A DNA stretch of 64,000 nt. It comes from Blastococcus sp. PRF04-17 (GTDB taxonomy: Bacteria; Actinomycetota; Actinomycetes; Mycobacteriales; Geodermatophilaceae). Both the position numbers and the translations under genes were made by a program. Where the stretch lies: the NCBI RefSeq assembly GCF_023016265.1, contig NZ_CP095412.1, forward strand, positions 4,521,416 through 4,585,415, read 5' to 3'. Numbering within the stretch: position 1 is the stretch's first letter; each line of letters opens with the position of its first letter. Below the pieces are notes generated by a model, which worked only from the letters and a program-made list of their open reading frames with translations, had not been told where the DNA came from and ran no database searches. Of this stretch, positions 16,233 through 25,681 are shown one piece after another.

Positions 16233-17566
16233 ATGACCCCGGGTCGCGTGCTGGCGATCGGGGCCGGCTCGGCCTACGCGGACGACCAGCTCGCGCCGGC
16301 CGCGGCCATGGCCGACAGCGGCCGGGTCGGCTACCTGGGCTTCGACTGCCTGGCCGAGCGCACGATGGCACTGGCCCAGGTCCGCCGTCGCCGCGATCCG
16401 GCCGCCGGCCAGGACCAGCGCATCGCTGCGCTCGTCCCGCTCCTCTCGAACTACCTCTCGGCGGCCGCAAAGTGGTCGGCAACTTCGGCGCGGCCAACCC
16501 CGACGCCGCCTACGAGGACTTCGCCAAGGGCCTGCACGCGATCGGCCTGCGCGGGGTCCGGATCGGCGTCATCCGTGGGGACGACGTACGGGCGCTGGTG
16601 CGCGACCTCGACTGCGAGCTCCCCGAGCTCGGGACCACCGTCGGCGCACTCGGTGACCGGGTGGTCTCGGCCAACGCCTACATCGGCGCCGGACCGGTCG
16701 TCGACTGCCTGCGCGACGACGCCCAGATCGTCCTCGGCGGCCGGCTGGCCGACCCGTCGCTGTTCGTCGGCCCGATCTGCCACGAGCTCGGCTGGGAGCT
16801 CGACGACTGGGACCGCGTCGCGCACGCGACCATGGTCGGCCATCTGCTCGAGTGCGGGGTGCACTCCACGGGCGGCAACTTCGAGGACCCGCCGTACCGC
16901 GTCGTGCCCGACCCCCACGACCTCGGCTTCCCGCTCGCCGAGGTGGAGGACGGGTCCGCCGTCATCACCAAGCTGGCCGGCACGGGCGGCGCGGTGGACG
17001 AGCGGACGATGAAGACCCAGCTGTACTACGAGATCCACGACCCCACCGCCTACCTCACGCCGGACGTCACCGCCGACTTCTCCGACATCCGCGTCGAGGA
17101 CCTGGGAGGGGACCGCGTCCGCCTCTCCGGCGCCCGCGGCCGGGAGTGGCCCAGTCACCTCAAGGTGCTCGTCGGCGTCGACCAGGGATTCCGGGCCACC
17201 GGAGAGATGTCCTACGGCGGGCCGGGCTGCGTGGACCGGGCGCGTCGCGCCGAGGAGATCGTCCGCCGTCGCCTGGAGCGCTGGGCCGGGGAGATCGACG
17301 ACGTCCGCTTCGACCTGATGGGCATGACGTCGCTGTTCGGCGACCGCCTCGCCGGGCCGACGCCGACCGAGGTGCGGCTGCGCGTCGCGGCCCGCACCCG
17401 CACCGAGGAAGCCGCCCGGGCCGTGGCCCACGAGGTCGAGCTCCTCTATTTCGGCCCGGCCGGCGGCGGCGGCAACACCTGGTCCGTGGTGCCGGCGCTC
17501 GGGGTCACGCCGGCCTACGTCCCGCGCGAGCTGGTGGAGCTGGAGACCGAGGTGATCGCGGCGTGA
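16233..17566 (+). pseudogene. AtuA family protein, interrupted by a one-base frameshift
   Basis: The N-terminal 78 or so residues (ATG 16233: RVLAIGAGSAYADDQLAPAAAM) and the rest (VGNFGAANPDAAYEDFAKG onward) lie in different frames. Adding one C near 16462-16465 restores AARKVVGNFGAANP, which lines up with the intact paralog at 57120. AtuA proteins belong to acyclic terpene (citronellol/geraniol) utilisation, where the exact step is unproven. The ferredoxin-fold C-terminal part of classical AtuA is encoded separately by the next gene. A sequencing error is as likely as a dead gene. Alternatively translation could restart at GTG 16472, losing the N-terminal domain. Confidence 0.8.
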
Positions 17567-17862
17567 AGCTGCGCGAGATCGCCTACAGCCGGTCGGGGGA
17601 CAAGGGCGACGTCAGCAACATCTGCGTCTTCGCCTACGACCCCGCCGACTACCCGGTGCTGGCCGAGCGGCTCACCGCCGACGTCGTCCGCGCGCACTTC
17701 GCCGGGCTGGTCCAGGGTGACGTCGTCCGGTACGAGCTGCCCAACGTGCACGGGCTCAACTTCGTGCTCGACCGCGCGCTCGGCGGCGGTGTCTCCATGA
17801 CGCTGCGCGTCGACCCGCACGGCAAGTCCTTCCAGTCCCTCGTCCTGGACATCGATCTGTGA
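17563..17862 (+). CDS. AtuA-associated ferredoxin-fold protein
   Basis: 99 residues from GTG 17563, overlapping the AtuA stop by 4 bp. It contains SRSGDKGDVSNICVFAYD and the strand NVHGLNFVLDRAL. The SGDKGD motif and length match the C-terminal domain of AtuA proteins, here a stand-alone polypeptide. The second copy is at 58492. It probably forms a complex with the upstream AtuA protein. Despite the domain name there are no cluster cysteines. Confidence 0.78.
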   Translation: MKLREIAYSRSGDKGDVSNICVFAYDPADYPVLAERLTADVVRAHFAGLVQGDVVRYELPNVHGLNFVLDRALGGGVSMTLRVDPHGKSFQSLVLDIDL

Positions 17863-17866
17863 GCAG

Positions 17867-19336
17867 GTGCCGAGCGTGATCGACCCGACCCTGGCCGAGC
17901 GCACCTGCTACGTCGACGGCGCGTGGGCGCCCGGCGACGGTGACGGGTTCACCTCCGTCGAGCCCGGCACCGGCCGCGAGCTGGCCACCTGGCGGCTGGC
18001 CGGCATGGAGCAGGCGGACGCCGCGGTGGCCGCGGCACGCCGCACGTTCGACGCGGGGGAGTGGCGTCGCCGGTCGCCGGCCGAGCGGGCCGCCGTCCTG
18101 CGCCGGATCGCCGACCTGCTCGAGCGGGAGCACGAGCAGCTCGCCCGGCTCGTCGTCGCCGAGGTGGGCTCGCCGATCAGCCTCGCCCGCACGCTGCAGA
18201 CCGCGGCGCCGGTCGCGGTCTTCCGCTGGGCCGCCGACATGGCCGAGCGGGGCCCCCGGGGCGGCTACGAGGAGCGCCTGCCCCCGCAGCGCGGACCGCT
18301 GGCGTCGGAGAGCGTGCTGCTGCGCGAGCCGATCGGCGTGGTCACCGCGATCACGCCGTACAACTACCCGGTCAACATGATCGCCTGGAAGGTCGCACCG
18401 GCCCTGGCCGCGGGCTGCTCCGTCGTCCTGCTGCCCTCGCCGCGCGGCACCCTCTGCTCGGTGGCCTTCCTGCGGCTGGCCGAGGAGGCCGGCCTGCCGT
18501 CGGGTGTCCTCAACCTCGTCCCCGGCGACCCGCGGGTGGCCGAGCGACTGTGCTCCCACCCCGACGTCGACATGGTGACGTTCACCGGTTCCAACGAGAT
18601 CGGCGCGGCCGTCATGACCGCCGCCGCCCCGACCGCCAAGAAGGTCGTGCTCGAACTCGGCGGCAAGTCGCCGACGGTGATCCTGCCCGGGGCCGACCTC
18701 GACCGTGCCGTGACGCCGTCGATCCTGCGGTTCTGCCGCAACGCCGGCCAGGGGTGCGGCGCGACCACCCGCATCCTCGTGCACCGCGACGACGCCGAGG
18801 CGTTCCTCGACCGCGCCCGCCGGGTGATCGACGGGCTGCCCGTCGGCGACCCGTTCGACGAGCGCATCGAGGTCGGGCCGCTCATCACCGCGCAGCACCG
18901 GGACCGCGTGCGCGGCTACGTCGACCGGGCGCTGGAGAAGGGCGCGACGGTGCTCGCCGCCGGCACCCCGCCGGAGGGTGACGGCTTCTTCCTCCCGCCG
19001 ATGCTCATCGGCGACGTGCACCCCGACGACGAGATCGCCCAGGACGAGCTGTTCGCGCCGGTGGCGGTCGTGTTCGTCTACGACACCGTCGACGAGGCGG
19101 TCGCGATCGCCAACAACAGCCGGTACGGGCTCAACGCCCTCGTCTGGGGCGACCCGGACGACGCGCGTGCGGTGGCCGGGCGGCTGGTCACCGGCACGGT
19201 CGCGGTCAACGGCGGCGGCGGGTCGCGGCCCGACGTCCCCTGGGCGGGGGCCAAGCAGTCCGGCGTCGGCATGGACATGGGCGAGGACGGCTTCGGCGAG
19301 TTCTTCACCGTCAAGCACCTCCAGTGGCCCGCATGA
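17867..19336 (+). CDS. Aldehyde dehydrogenase
   Basis: 489 residues from GTG 17867 (GTG 17876 is possible). Active-site elements are clear: Asn in TPYNYPVNM, Glu in ELGGKSP and the nucleophilic Cys in NAGQGCGATTR, with FTGSNEIG for the cofactor. The NAD(P)-dependent enzyme oxidises an aldehyde to an acid, fitting a step between P450/alcohol oxidation and the acyl-CoA synthetase whose ATG overlaps its stop. It belongs to the AtuA-ALDH-ligase-racemase operon. A paralog with the same neighbours lies at 51495. Confidence 0.93.
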   Translation: MPSVIDPTLAERTCYVDGAWAPGDGDGFTSVEPGTGRELATWRLAGMEQADAAVAAARRTFDAGEWRRRSPAERAAVLRRIADLLEREHEQLARLVVAEVGSPISLARTLQTAAPVAVFRWAADMAERGPRGGYEERLPPQRGPLASESVLLREPIGVVTAITPYNYPVNMIAWKVAPALAAGCSVVLLPSPRGTLCSVAFLRLAEEAGLPSGVLNLVPGDPRVAERLCSHPDVDMVTFTGSNEIGAAVMTAAAPTAKKVVLELGGKSPTVILPGADLDRAVTPSILRFCRNAGQGCGATTRILVHRDDAEAFLDRARRVIDGLPVGDPFDERIEVGPLITAQHRDRVRGYVDRALEKGATVLAAGTPPEGDGFFLPPMLIGDVHPDDEIAQDELFAPVAVVFVYDTVDEAVAIANNSRYGLNALVWGDPDDARAVAGRLVTGTVAVNGGGGSRPDVPWAGAKQSGVGMDMGEDGFGEFFTVKHLQWPA

Positions 19337-20865
19337 CGGTGCCGGTCGCGCCGACCCGGGACGTCGGCTGGCTGGTGCGGCGCTGGGCCACGGTCGCTCC
19401 CGACCGGCGCTTCCTCACCTGGGCGCCGTTCGACCAGCCCTCCGCCACGTGGACCCGGGCGGAGTTCGCCCGCGACGTGGCCGCTCTCGCCACCGCCTTC
19501 CGCGCCCGCGGCGTGCGCCCCGGCGACCCGGTCGCCCTGGTCCTGACCAACCATCCCGACTTCCTGCTGGCCTGGACGGCGGCGACCAGCATGGGCGCCG
19601 TCGCGGTGTGCCTCAACCCGGGCAGCTCGGTCGACGAGCTGCGCTACGCGCTCGGCCACAGCGGCTCGATCGCGGCGGTGGCGTCCGCCGACCGTGCCGA
19701 CGACGTCGGGACGGCCATGCCCGACCTGCGGTTCCTCGCGGTCAGCGGGAGCAGCGGGGACGACGCCGTGGCCACCCTGCTGGACACCGAGCCGGACCAG
19801 GGCGGCCGCCTCGTCGCCGCGGACGCACCGGCGTCGATCCAGTACACGTCGGGCACGACCGCGCGCCCCAAGGGCGTCGTCTGGACCCAGGCCAACTGCC
19901 TGTGGGCCGGGCAGGTCGGCACGGCGCACCAGGGGCTCGGGCCGGCCGACGTGAACCTGCTGCACCTGCCGCTGTTCCACACCAACGGGCTGTCGTACTC
20001 GTTCCTCTCCAGCCTGTGGTCGGGCGGCGAGGTCGTCCTCATGCCCAAGTTCTCGGCCTCCCGGTTCTGGGACGTCTCGGTGCGCCACCGGGCGACCTGG
20101 ACGTCGGTGGTCTCGTTCTGCCTGCGAGCGCTGGCCGACCGGGAGGTGCCGGACGCCCACGCATACCGCGGCTGGGGGAGCAGCTCCTGCCTCGACCCGG
20201 CACCCGTCACCGGCGGCGTCCCGGTCGTCGGCTGGTTCGGCATGACCGAGACGGTCTCGCACCCCGTCGTCGGGGGCCTGCTGCACCGCGACCGGCCCGG
20301 CTCGATGGGCCGGCCGGCCCCGGAGTACGAGGTGGCGGTGCTCGACGACGACGGCGCGCCGGTCGAGCCCGGCGCCACCGGGGCGCTGCACGTGCGCGGA
20401 CGGCGCGGGGTCTCGCTGTTCCTCGAGTACCTGCACGACCCGGAGGCGACCGCCCGAGCGTTCACGCCCGACGGGTGGCTGGTCACCGGCGACCGGGCGC
20501 GGCTGGAGGACGACGGCACGCTGAGCTTCGTCGAGCGGGACAAGGACGTGCTCAAGGTCGGCGGCGAGAACGTCGGCGCCCCGGAGATCGAGCGGGCGCT
20601 GCTCGCCGTGCCCGGCGTGCAGGAGGCCGCGGTCGTGGGCCGGCCCGATCCCATGCTGGGCGAGGTGCCGGTGGCGTTCGTCCTCCCGCGGCCCGGCGCC
20701 GAGGTCACCGCCGACGCCCTGGAGCGCAGCTGCGCCGACCTGCTGACCCCGGTCAAGCGGCCGCGGGAGGTGCGGATCGTGGCAGCGCTGCCGCGCTCGA
20801 CGCTGGACAAGGTGGCCAAGGCGGAGCTGCGGTCGCTGCTGGCCGCGGAGTCGGCCGATGGTTGA
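19333..20865 (+). CDS. Class I adenylate-forming acyl-CoA synthetase
   Basis: 510 residues from ATG 19333, overlapping the previous stop by 4 bp. The A3 phosphate loop is QYTSGTTARPKG near residue 170; the A5 region is GWFGMTE; the hinge is DGWLVTGDRARL with FVERDKDVLKVGGENV; a terminal Lys lies in TLDKVAK. It activates a carboxylic acid to its CoA thioester via an acyl-adenylate. The order ALDH, ligase, AMACR-like racemase says it handles the acid made by the preceding enzyme. Substrate unknown. Confidence 0.9.
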   Translation: MTVPVAPTRDVGWLVRRWATVAPDRRFLTWAPFDQPSATWTRAEFARDVAALATAFRARGVRPGDPVALVLTNHPDFLLAWTAATSMGAVAVCLNPGSSVDELRYALGHSGSIAAVASADRADDVGTAMPDLRFLAVSGSSGDDAVATLLDTEPDQGGRLVAADAPASIQYTSGTTARPKGVVWTQANCLWAGQVGTAHQGLGPADVNLLHLPLFHTNGLSYSFLSSLWSGGEVVLMPKFSASRFWDVSVRHRATWTSVVSFCLRALADREVPDAHAYRGWGSSSCLDPAPVTGGVPVVGWFGMTETVSHPVVGGLLHRDRPGSMGRPAPEYEVAVLDDDGAPVEPGATGALHVRGRRGVSLFLEYLHDPEATARAFTPDGWLVTGDRARLEDDGTLSFVERDKDVLKVGGENVGAPEIERALLAVPGVQEAAVVGRPDPMLGEVPVAFVLPRPGAEVTADALERSCADLLTPVKRPREVRIVAALPRSTLDKVAKAELRSLLAAESADG

Positions 20866-22018
20866 GCCGGGCCCGCTCGCCGGCGTCACCGTCGTCGAGC
20901 TGGCCGGGATCGGCCCCGGGCCGTACTGCGCGATGCTGCTGGCCGACATGGGGGCCTCGGTGTTGCGGGTGGACCGGGCTGGACCGCTGTCGGCCGACTA
21001 CACGCCGAACCCGGTGCTCGAGCGTGGCCGCCGGTCGGTGGCGGTCGACCTCAAGCAGGATCGGGGGCGCGAGCTCGTGCTGGGCCTGGTCGAGCGGGCC
21101 GACGTCCTGCTGGAGAGCTTCCGGCCCGGGGTGGTCGAGCGGCTGGGCCTGGGCCCGGACGCCTGCCTGGCGCGCAACGCGCGACTGGTCTACGGCCGGC
21201 TGACCGGCTGGGGCCAGGACGGTCCCCTCGCCACCGCGGCCGGCCACGACGTCAACTACATCTCGCTGACCGGTGCGCTGCACGCGATGGGGCGGGCGGG
21301 GGAGCGGCCGGTGCCGCCGCTGAACCTGGTCGGCGACTTCGGCGGGGGCGCGTCGGCCATGGCGTTCGGCATCGTCTGCGCGCTGCTCGAGGCACGCACG
21401 TCGGGCCGGGGCCAGGTCGTCGACGCCAACGTCTTCGACAGCACCTCGACCCTCATGGCGCTGATCCACGGGTTGCGCGCCCGCGGCAAGTGGTCGGACC
21501 GGCGCGGCGACAACCTGCTCGACACCGGCTGTCCCTACTACGACGTCTACACCTGCGCCGACGGCCGCTGGGTCGCCGTCGGCGCGATCGAGGAGCGGTT
21601 CTTCCGCACGATGCTCGACGTCCTCGGGCTCGGGGCGGACCCGGCGCTCGAGGGCAGCCACAAGGACCGCGGCCGCTGGCCGGCGCTGCGCGACGCGCTC
21701 ACCGCCGCCTTCGCCACGCGCAGCCGCGACGAGTGGGCCGAGGCGTTCGAGGGCGTCGACGCCTGCGTCACCCCGGTGCTCGACCTCGACGAGGCGCAGC
21801 GCCACCCGCACGCGCTGGCCCGGTCCTCCTACGCGCCGCTCGACGGGAGCCCGTTCCCCCAGCCCGCCGTCGCCCCGCGGTTCAGCCGGAGCGGGACGCC
21901 GGTGCCGGCGCCGGCGGTGACGCCAGGGCAGCACACCCGCGCGATCCTCGCCGAGCACGGCTACGACGACGCCGCGGTGGCCGAGTTGCTCGCCGCCGGC
22001 GTCGTGGCCCAGCCCTAG
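20858..22018 (+). CDS. mcr: Alpha-methylacyl-CoA racemase (CaiB/BaiF family)
   Basis: 386 residues from ATG 20858, overlapping the ligase by 8 bp. The pattern AGHDVNYISLTGALHAMGRAG followed by PPLNLVGDFGGG is the AMACR/MCR active site rather than a generic CoA-transferase. His130 and Asp160 are 30 residues apart, as His126/Asp156 are in the mycobacterial enzyme. It inverts the 2-methyl stereocentre of a branched acyl-CoA so that S-specific dehydrogenases can use it. This is the best single clue that the island degrades a methyl-branched (isoprenoid-type) acid. Confidence 0.88.
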   Translation: MVEPGPLAGVTVVELAGIGPGPYCAMLLADMGASVLRVDRAGPLSADYTPNPVLERGRRSVAVDLKQDRGRELVLGLVERADVLLESFRPGVVERLGLGPDACLARNARLVYGRLTGWGQDGPLATAAGHDVNYISLTGALHAMGRAGERPVPPLNLVGDFGGGASAMAFGIVCALLEARTSGRGQVVDANVFDSTSTLMALIHGLRARGKWSDRRGDNLLDTGCPYYDVYTCADGRWVAVGAIEERFFRTMLDVLGLGADPALEGSHKDRGRWPALRDALTAAFATRSRDEWAEAFEGVDACVTPVLDLDEAQRHPHALARSSYAPLDGSPFPQPAVAPRFSRSGTPVPAPAVTPGQHTRAILAEHGYDDAAVAELLAAGVVAQP

Positions 22019-22019
22019 G

Positions 22020-22076
22020 GAGCCGAAACCGCGGTTCCGGCCCCCTCTCAGCGGAGCCGGAACCGCGGTTGTGGCT
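22020..22076. terminator. Imperfect ACCGCGG inverted repeat between convergent genes
   Basis: GCCGAAACCGCGGTTCCGGC and GCCGGAACCGCGGTTGTGGC face each other across about 10 bases, immediately after the racemase stop and up to the stop of the converging P450 gene. It belongs to the same repeat family as 12950, 46206, 47176 and 54236. Confidence 0.7.
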
Positions 22077-23319
22077 ACTGGTGGACGCCGACGGTGACCG
22101 GGAACGAGGCGAAGCGGTCGGCGGCGGTGTCGGTGCGCTTCACCGGGGGGCGGTCCGGGACGAGCCGCACGTCCCGGCGGAACAGCTCGGCCATGATCCG
22201 GGTGAGGACGCCGATGTTCACGTCGTCGCGGTCGACCTTGCCGACGGCGCCGCCGCCCAGCGCCACCAGCCGCCCCGGGCACGTGTGCGGACCCGAGCCG
22301 AAGGACAGCCCGTAGGGGTGGCTGCGCCCGCCCACGGTGCGGTGCGGGTCGAACCGGTCGGCGTCGGCACCGAAGGCGTCCTCGTCGCGGTTGGCGGCGT
22401 TGAGGTCCAGCGCCAGCGCTTCACCCGCCGCGATGCGACGGCCCGTGGAGAGCACCTTGTCCTCCAACGCCAGCCGGAGCAGGGCCGGCACCGGTGGGTG
22501 CACCCGCAGGGCCTCGCTGACCGCCCGCTGCAGGAAACCCAGGTCCGTGGTCTTCTCGACGTCTTCCGGGTGCTCCTCGAGCCAGCGGGTCAGCTCGAGC
22601 AGCGTGTGCGGCGCGCTGTGCGTCGTCGTGCTCGCCGACGCGATCAGGAAGAAGATGCACTCGCGCAGGAGGTCGTCGTCGTCCCACGAGTCGTACTTCT
22701 TCAGCAGGATGGTGAGCAGGTCCTCGGGCAGCTCGTCCTCGGTGAGTTCCCCGGCCCGGTACCGGGCCACCAGGTCATCGCGTCGCCGGCGGGCCGGCTC
22801 CCAGAACCGCGCCGCGAACTCCTGCTTCGCCGCGAGCGCGGTGCGGACGACGGCGTCCGGGTCGGCCGCCCACTCCACCGACGCGCCCTCACCGAGCGGC
22901 CCGGCCAGCTCCTTGAGCCGCAGGACGGCGTCGAGGCTGTCGACCCCGTCGAGGCCCACGATGCGCGCGCTGACCCGGAGGAGCGCGTTGTGCGTGACGG
23001 TCAGCAGGTCGATCTCGCCGTCCGGCGACGCCACCGCCTCGTCGAGGGACTCCTGCACGGCCGGCATCACCAGACCGAACTCGTACTCCATCAGCGACCG
23101 GCGGGAGAACATCACGATCTCGCTCCGCCGGCGCTCGTTGTGGGCCGGGCCCACCAGCGTGAGCAAGGAGTTGCCGACGACCGGCCGGCTGCGCCCCTCG
23201 TGCAGGGAGGCCCCGAAGTCGTGCGAGAGCAGGATCTCCAGCGCCTCGGCGTGGCTCCGGATCCAGGTCACCTGCCCCCGGACGCTGGCGTCCCAGGCGG
23301 CGGCGTCTCGAGTGGTCAC
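22075..23319 (-). CDS. Cytochrome P450 (second subfamily)
   Basis: About 414 residues from GTG 23319. The upstream part of the open frame overlaps the LLM gene and is not used. The I-helix is FFLIASASTTTHS, the ExxR motif SEALRVHPP and the haem loop FGSGPHTCPGRLVAL. It differs from the other two P450s in every variable region, so it is a separate subfamily with probably a different substrate. The gene follows the LLM oxidoreductase by 14 bp on the same strand and ends flush with the hairpin at 22020-22076. Confidence 0.9.
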   Translation of the reverse strand: MTTRDAAAWDASVRGQVTWIRSHAEALEILLSHDFGASLHEGRSRPVVGNSLLTLVGPAHNERRRSEIVMFSRRSLMEYEFGLVMPAVQESLDEAVASPDGEIDLLTVTHNALLRVSARIVGLDGVDSLDAVLRLKELAGPLGEGASVEWAADPDAVVRTALAAKQEFAARFWEPARRRRDDLVARYRAGELTEDELPEDLLTILLKKYDSWDDDDLLRECIFFLIASASTTTHSAPHTLLELTRWLEEHPEDVEKTTDLGFLQRAVSEALRVHPPVPALLRLALEDKVLSTGRRIAAGEALALDLNAANRDEDAFGADADRFDPHRTVGGRSHPYGLSFGSGPHTCPGRLVALGGGAVGKVDRDDVNIGVLTRIMAELFRRDVRLVPDRPPVKRTDTAADRFASFPVTVGVHQ

Positions 23320-23333
23320 GCGAGCCCCCGAGT

Positions 23334-24380
23334 TCAGACGGTCTGCGCGGCCGGGTCCCGCACGACCCGGTCGACGGAGCGGATCTCCCGGACGGCGGGG
23401 ACGATGTCGCGGCCCAGGTCGTCCAGGTAGGCGACGACCTGGTCGCTGGACATGTGCGGCCACTGCGCGCGGACCAGGATCGGGTCGATGGGCACGATCT
23501 GCGCGAGCGCGCGGATCTGCTCGATGCACTCGTCGGGCGTGCCGATGAAGGTCTCCTTCGCGGCGACCGCGCGGAACTCCCGGCTCAGCTCACCGGCGTC
23601 CCGCGTGGCCAGCTGGCGGGCGGCGTAGGCGAGCAGCCGCTCCTTGGCCATCGCCTCGAACCGGTCGAACGCCGCGTCCCGGGTCGCCGCGGGGATGATC
23701 TCGCGGCGCAGCGGGTGCCTGACCTGGGGCCGGCCGAGCCGCTCGCGCTCGTCCTCGTAGACGGACATGAGCCGGACCATCTCGGGCACCTTGGTCTCGG
23801 GCGTCACCGGCCAGCCGTCGCCCAGCCGCGCCGACCGCCGCACGCCCGCGTCCTTCATCGCGCCGATCCAGATCGGCGGGTGCGGGTCCTGCCACGGCGG
23901 GATGTGGGTGTGCCCGTCCTGGAAGGACCAGAACCGGCCCTCGTAGCTCACGACGTCCTGCGTCCAGAGCATCTTCATGATCTGCAGGGCTTCGTCGAAC
24001 ATGGCGAAGCGCTGGGAGTAGTCGACACCGAGCGCCGTGAACTCGTCTTCCCGGTAGCCGGCGCCTGCCCCGACCACGAGCCGGCCGCGGCTCATGATGT
24101 CGAGGGTGGCGAGGTCCTCGGCCAGGGCGATCGGGTGGAACAGCGGTACCTGGACGACGGCGGTGCCCAGGGTGACGTGGTCGTCGAGCTCCGCCGCGAT
24201 GCGCGCCAGCGTGGGGATCGGCTGGAGCCACCGGTAGTCGCCGTAGAGGTAGTGGTGGCCGATGGTGATGTAGGTCAGCCCATTGCGCTGCACGGCCTCC
24301 ACCTGGCGCAGCAGCGCGTCGAGGTGCTCGCGGGGCGAGACGCTGCCGTGCACGTCACCGAGGATCACGCCGATCTGCAT
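23334..24380 (-). CDS. LLM class flavin/F420-dependent oxidoreductase
   Basis: 348 residues from ATG 24380. A luciferase-like TIM barrel: IGHHYLYGDYRWLQPIPTLARIAAE near the N-terminus, then LDIMSRGRLVVGAGAGYREDEF and HPPIWIGAM. The same architecture recurs in the genes at 40161 and 48777, which also share the QHFLYG/LQPVP block, so the three form one paralogous group. Members use FMN or F420 for monooxygenation or hydride transfer; which one is not decided by sequence, though npdG nearby favours F420. It is divergent from the P450 at 24449. Confidence 0.85.
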   Translation of the reverse strand: MQIGVILGDVHGSVSPREHLDALLRQVEAVQRNGLTYITIGHHYLYGDYRWLQPIPTLARIAAELDDHVTLGTAVVQVPLFHPIALAEDLATLDIMSRGRLVVGAGAGYREDEFTALGVDYSQRFAMFDEALQIMKMLWTQDVVSYEGRFWSFQDGHTHIPPWQDPHPPIWIGAMKDAGVRRSARLGDGWPVTPETKVPEMVRLMSVYEDERERLGRPQVRHPLRREIIPAATRDAAFDRFEAMAKERLLAYAARQLATRDAGELSREFRAVAAKETFIGTPDECIEQIRALAQIVPIDPILVRAQWPHMSSDQVVAYLDDLGRDIVPAVREIRSVDRVVRDPAAQTV

Positions 24381-24416
24381 GTCGACCTTCCTGGTCGAAA
24401 GACGGAGTCCTTCCCT

Positions 24417-24427
24417 ATCATATGCAT
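24417..24427. promoter_or_regulatory. AT-rich site, reverse copy of ATGCATATGAT
   Basis: ATCATATGCAT on the plus strand is the exact reverse complement of the site at 12220-12230. It lies 22 bp before the P450 start at 24449 and 37 bp before the divergent LLM start. A GGGAGGAAG ribosome-binding site follows for the P450. Confidence 0.45.
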
Positions 24428-24448
24428 TGATTCCAGGGAGGAAGCCGG

Positions 24449-25681
24449 ATGAGCCAACCGCGAACCTGCCCGGTGGTCGCCTTCGACCACAACTCGCCCG
24501 AGCACTCGGCCGACCCGGTGGCCTCGTACGCCCGGCTGCGCGCCGAGGCCCCCGTCGCCTGGACCGACGCCCACGGCGGCTTCTGGGTGCTCTCGGACTA
24601 CGACGCGGTCTTCGAGGCCGCCCGGGACGATGCCACCTTCAGCTCCGGTCGAAGCTCCTACGGCGGCGAGGGGCTGGCCAACACCATCCCCAAGGCGCCG
24701 GTGCGGCTGCACATCCCGGTCGAGCTGGACCTGCCCGAGCATCGCAGCTACCGCAAGATCCTCAACCCCGTCACGTCCCCGGCCGCGGTCGCCGAACTGC
24801 AGCCGATGATCGAGCGCTGGACGACGTGGTTCATCGACCAGGTCATCGAGGCGGGCTCCTGCGACTTCGCGAGCGTCATCGGCGTACCCGCGGTCGTGAC
24901 CCTGGACTGGCTGGGCCTCGACGTCGACGACTGGCGCCGCTACTCCCGGGCGCTGCACTCGGTGCTGGCCGACTCGCCCGGGAGCCCCGCGCACACGCAC
25001 GCCGTCGAGGTGGACATCCCCTGGATGGAGGAGCAGATCACCGCCGCGATCACGGCGCGCCGCGCACGGCCGTCCGACGACCTGATCAGCTACCTGCTCG
25101 CCCAGGACGTCGACGGTGCACCCATCACCGACGACGCCGCGTACTCGATGGTCGAACTGCTCATCTCCGGCGGGGTGGGGACGACGGCGTCGCTGGTGAG
25201 CCAGACGCTGGTCCATCTCAGCCGGCACCCGGGGCAGCGCCGGCAGCTCGTCGAGGAGCCCGAGCTGCTCACCCGCGCGGTCGAGGAGTTCCTCCGCGTC
25301 TTCTCCCCGACCCAGGCGCTGGCCCGCACCGTCACCCGTGACACGGAGTTCCGCGGCTGTCCGATGAAGAAGGGCGACCGGGCACTCCTGGCCTGGAGCT
25401 CGGCCAACCGCGACCCCGCCCAGTTCGAGGACCCCGACGACGTCGTCCTCACCCGGTGGCCCAACCGGCACACGGCCTTCGGCATGGGGATCCACCGATG
25501 CGCCGGTGCGCACGTCGGACGCGCCATCGCCCGCCAGCTGATCGGCGAGATCATCCGGAGGATGCCGGACTACGTCGTCGATCTCGACGGGCTGCAGACC
25601 TACGCGCACCAGGGGGTCAACGCCGGCTTCCAGCGCATCCCCGCCACGTTCACCCCGGGCCCCCGCCTGGGACCACCCTGA
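24449..25681 (+). CDS. Cytochrome P450 (paralog of the one at 14650)
   Basis: 410 residues from ATG 24449. The I-helix is LLISGGVGTTASLVS, the ExxR helix EEFLRVFSP and the haem loop FGMGIHRCAGAHVGR. N-terminal CPVVAFDHNSPEHSADPVASY and the C-terminal FTPGPR tail repeat the 14650 protein closely, so this is a within-cluster duplication. The stop codon overlaps the ATG of the esterase by one base. Electron partners should again be the ferredoxin at 16042 and the reductase at 10969. Confidence 0.92.
   Translation: MSQPRTCPVVAFDHNSPEHSADPVASYARLRAEAPVAWTDAHGGFWVLSDYDAVFEAARDDATFSSGRSSYGGEGLANTIPKAPVRLHIPVELDLPEHRSYRKILNPVTSPAAVAELQPMIERWTTWFIDQVIEAGSCDFASVIGVPAVVTLDWLGLDVDDWRRYSRALHSVLADSPGSPAHTHAVEVDIPWMEEQITAAITARRARPSDDLISYLLAQDVDGAPITDDAAYSMVELLISGGVGTTASLVSQTLVHLSRHPGQRRQLVEEPELLTRAVEEFLRVFSPTQALARTVTRDTEFRGCPMKKGDRALLAWSSANRDPAQFEDPDDVVLTRWPNRHTAFGMGIHRCAGAHVGRAIARQLIGEIIRRMPDYVVDLDGLQTYAHQGVNAGFQRIPATFTPGPRLGPP

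Noticed and set aside
22075..23529. Longer P450 reading frame starting at 23529
   Set aside because: The extra 70 residues overlap the LLM gene and are Arg/Pro-rich without P450 features; GTG 23319 lies just after the LLM stop.
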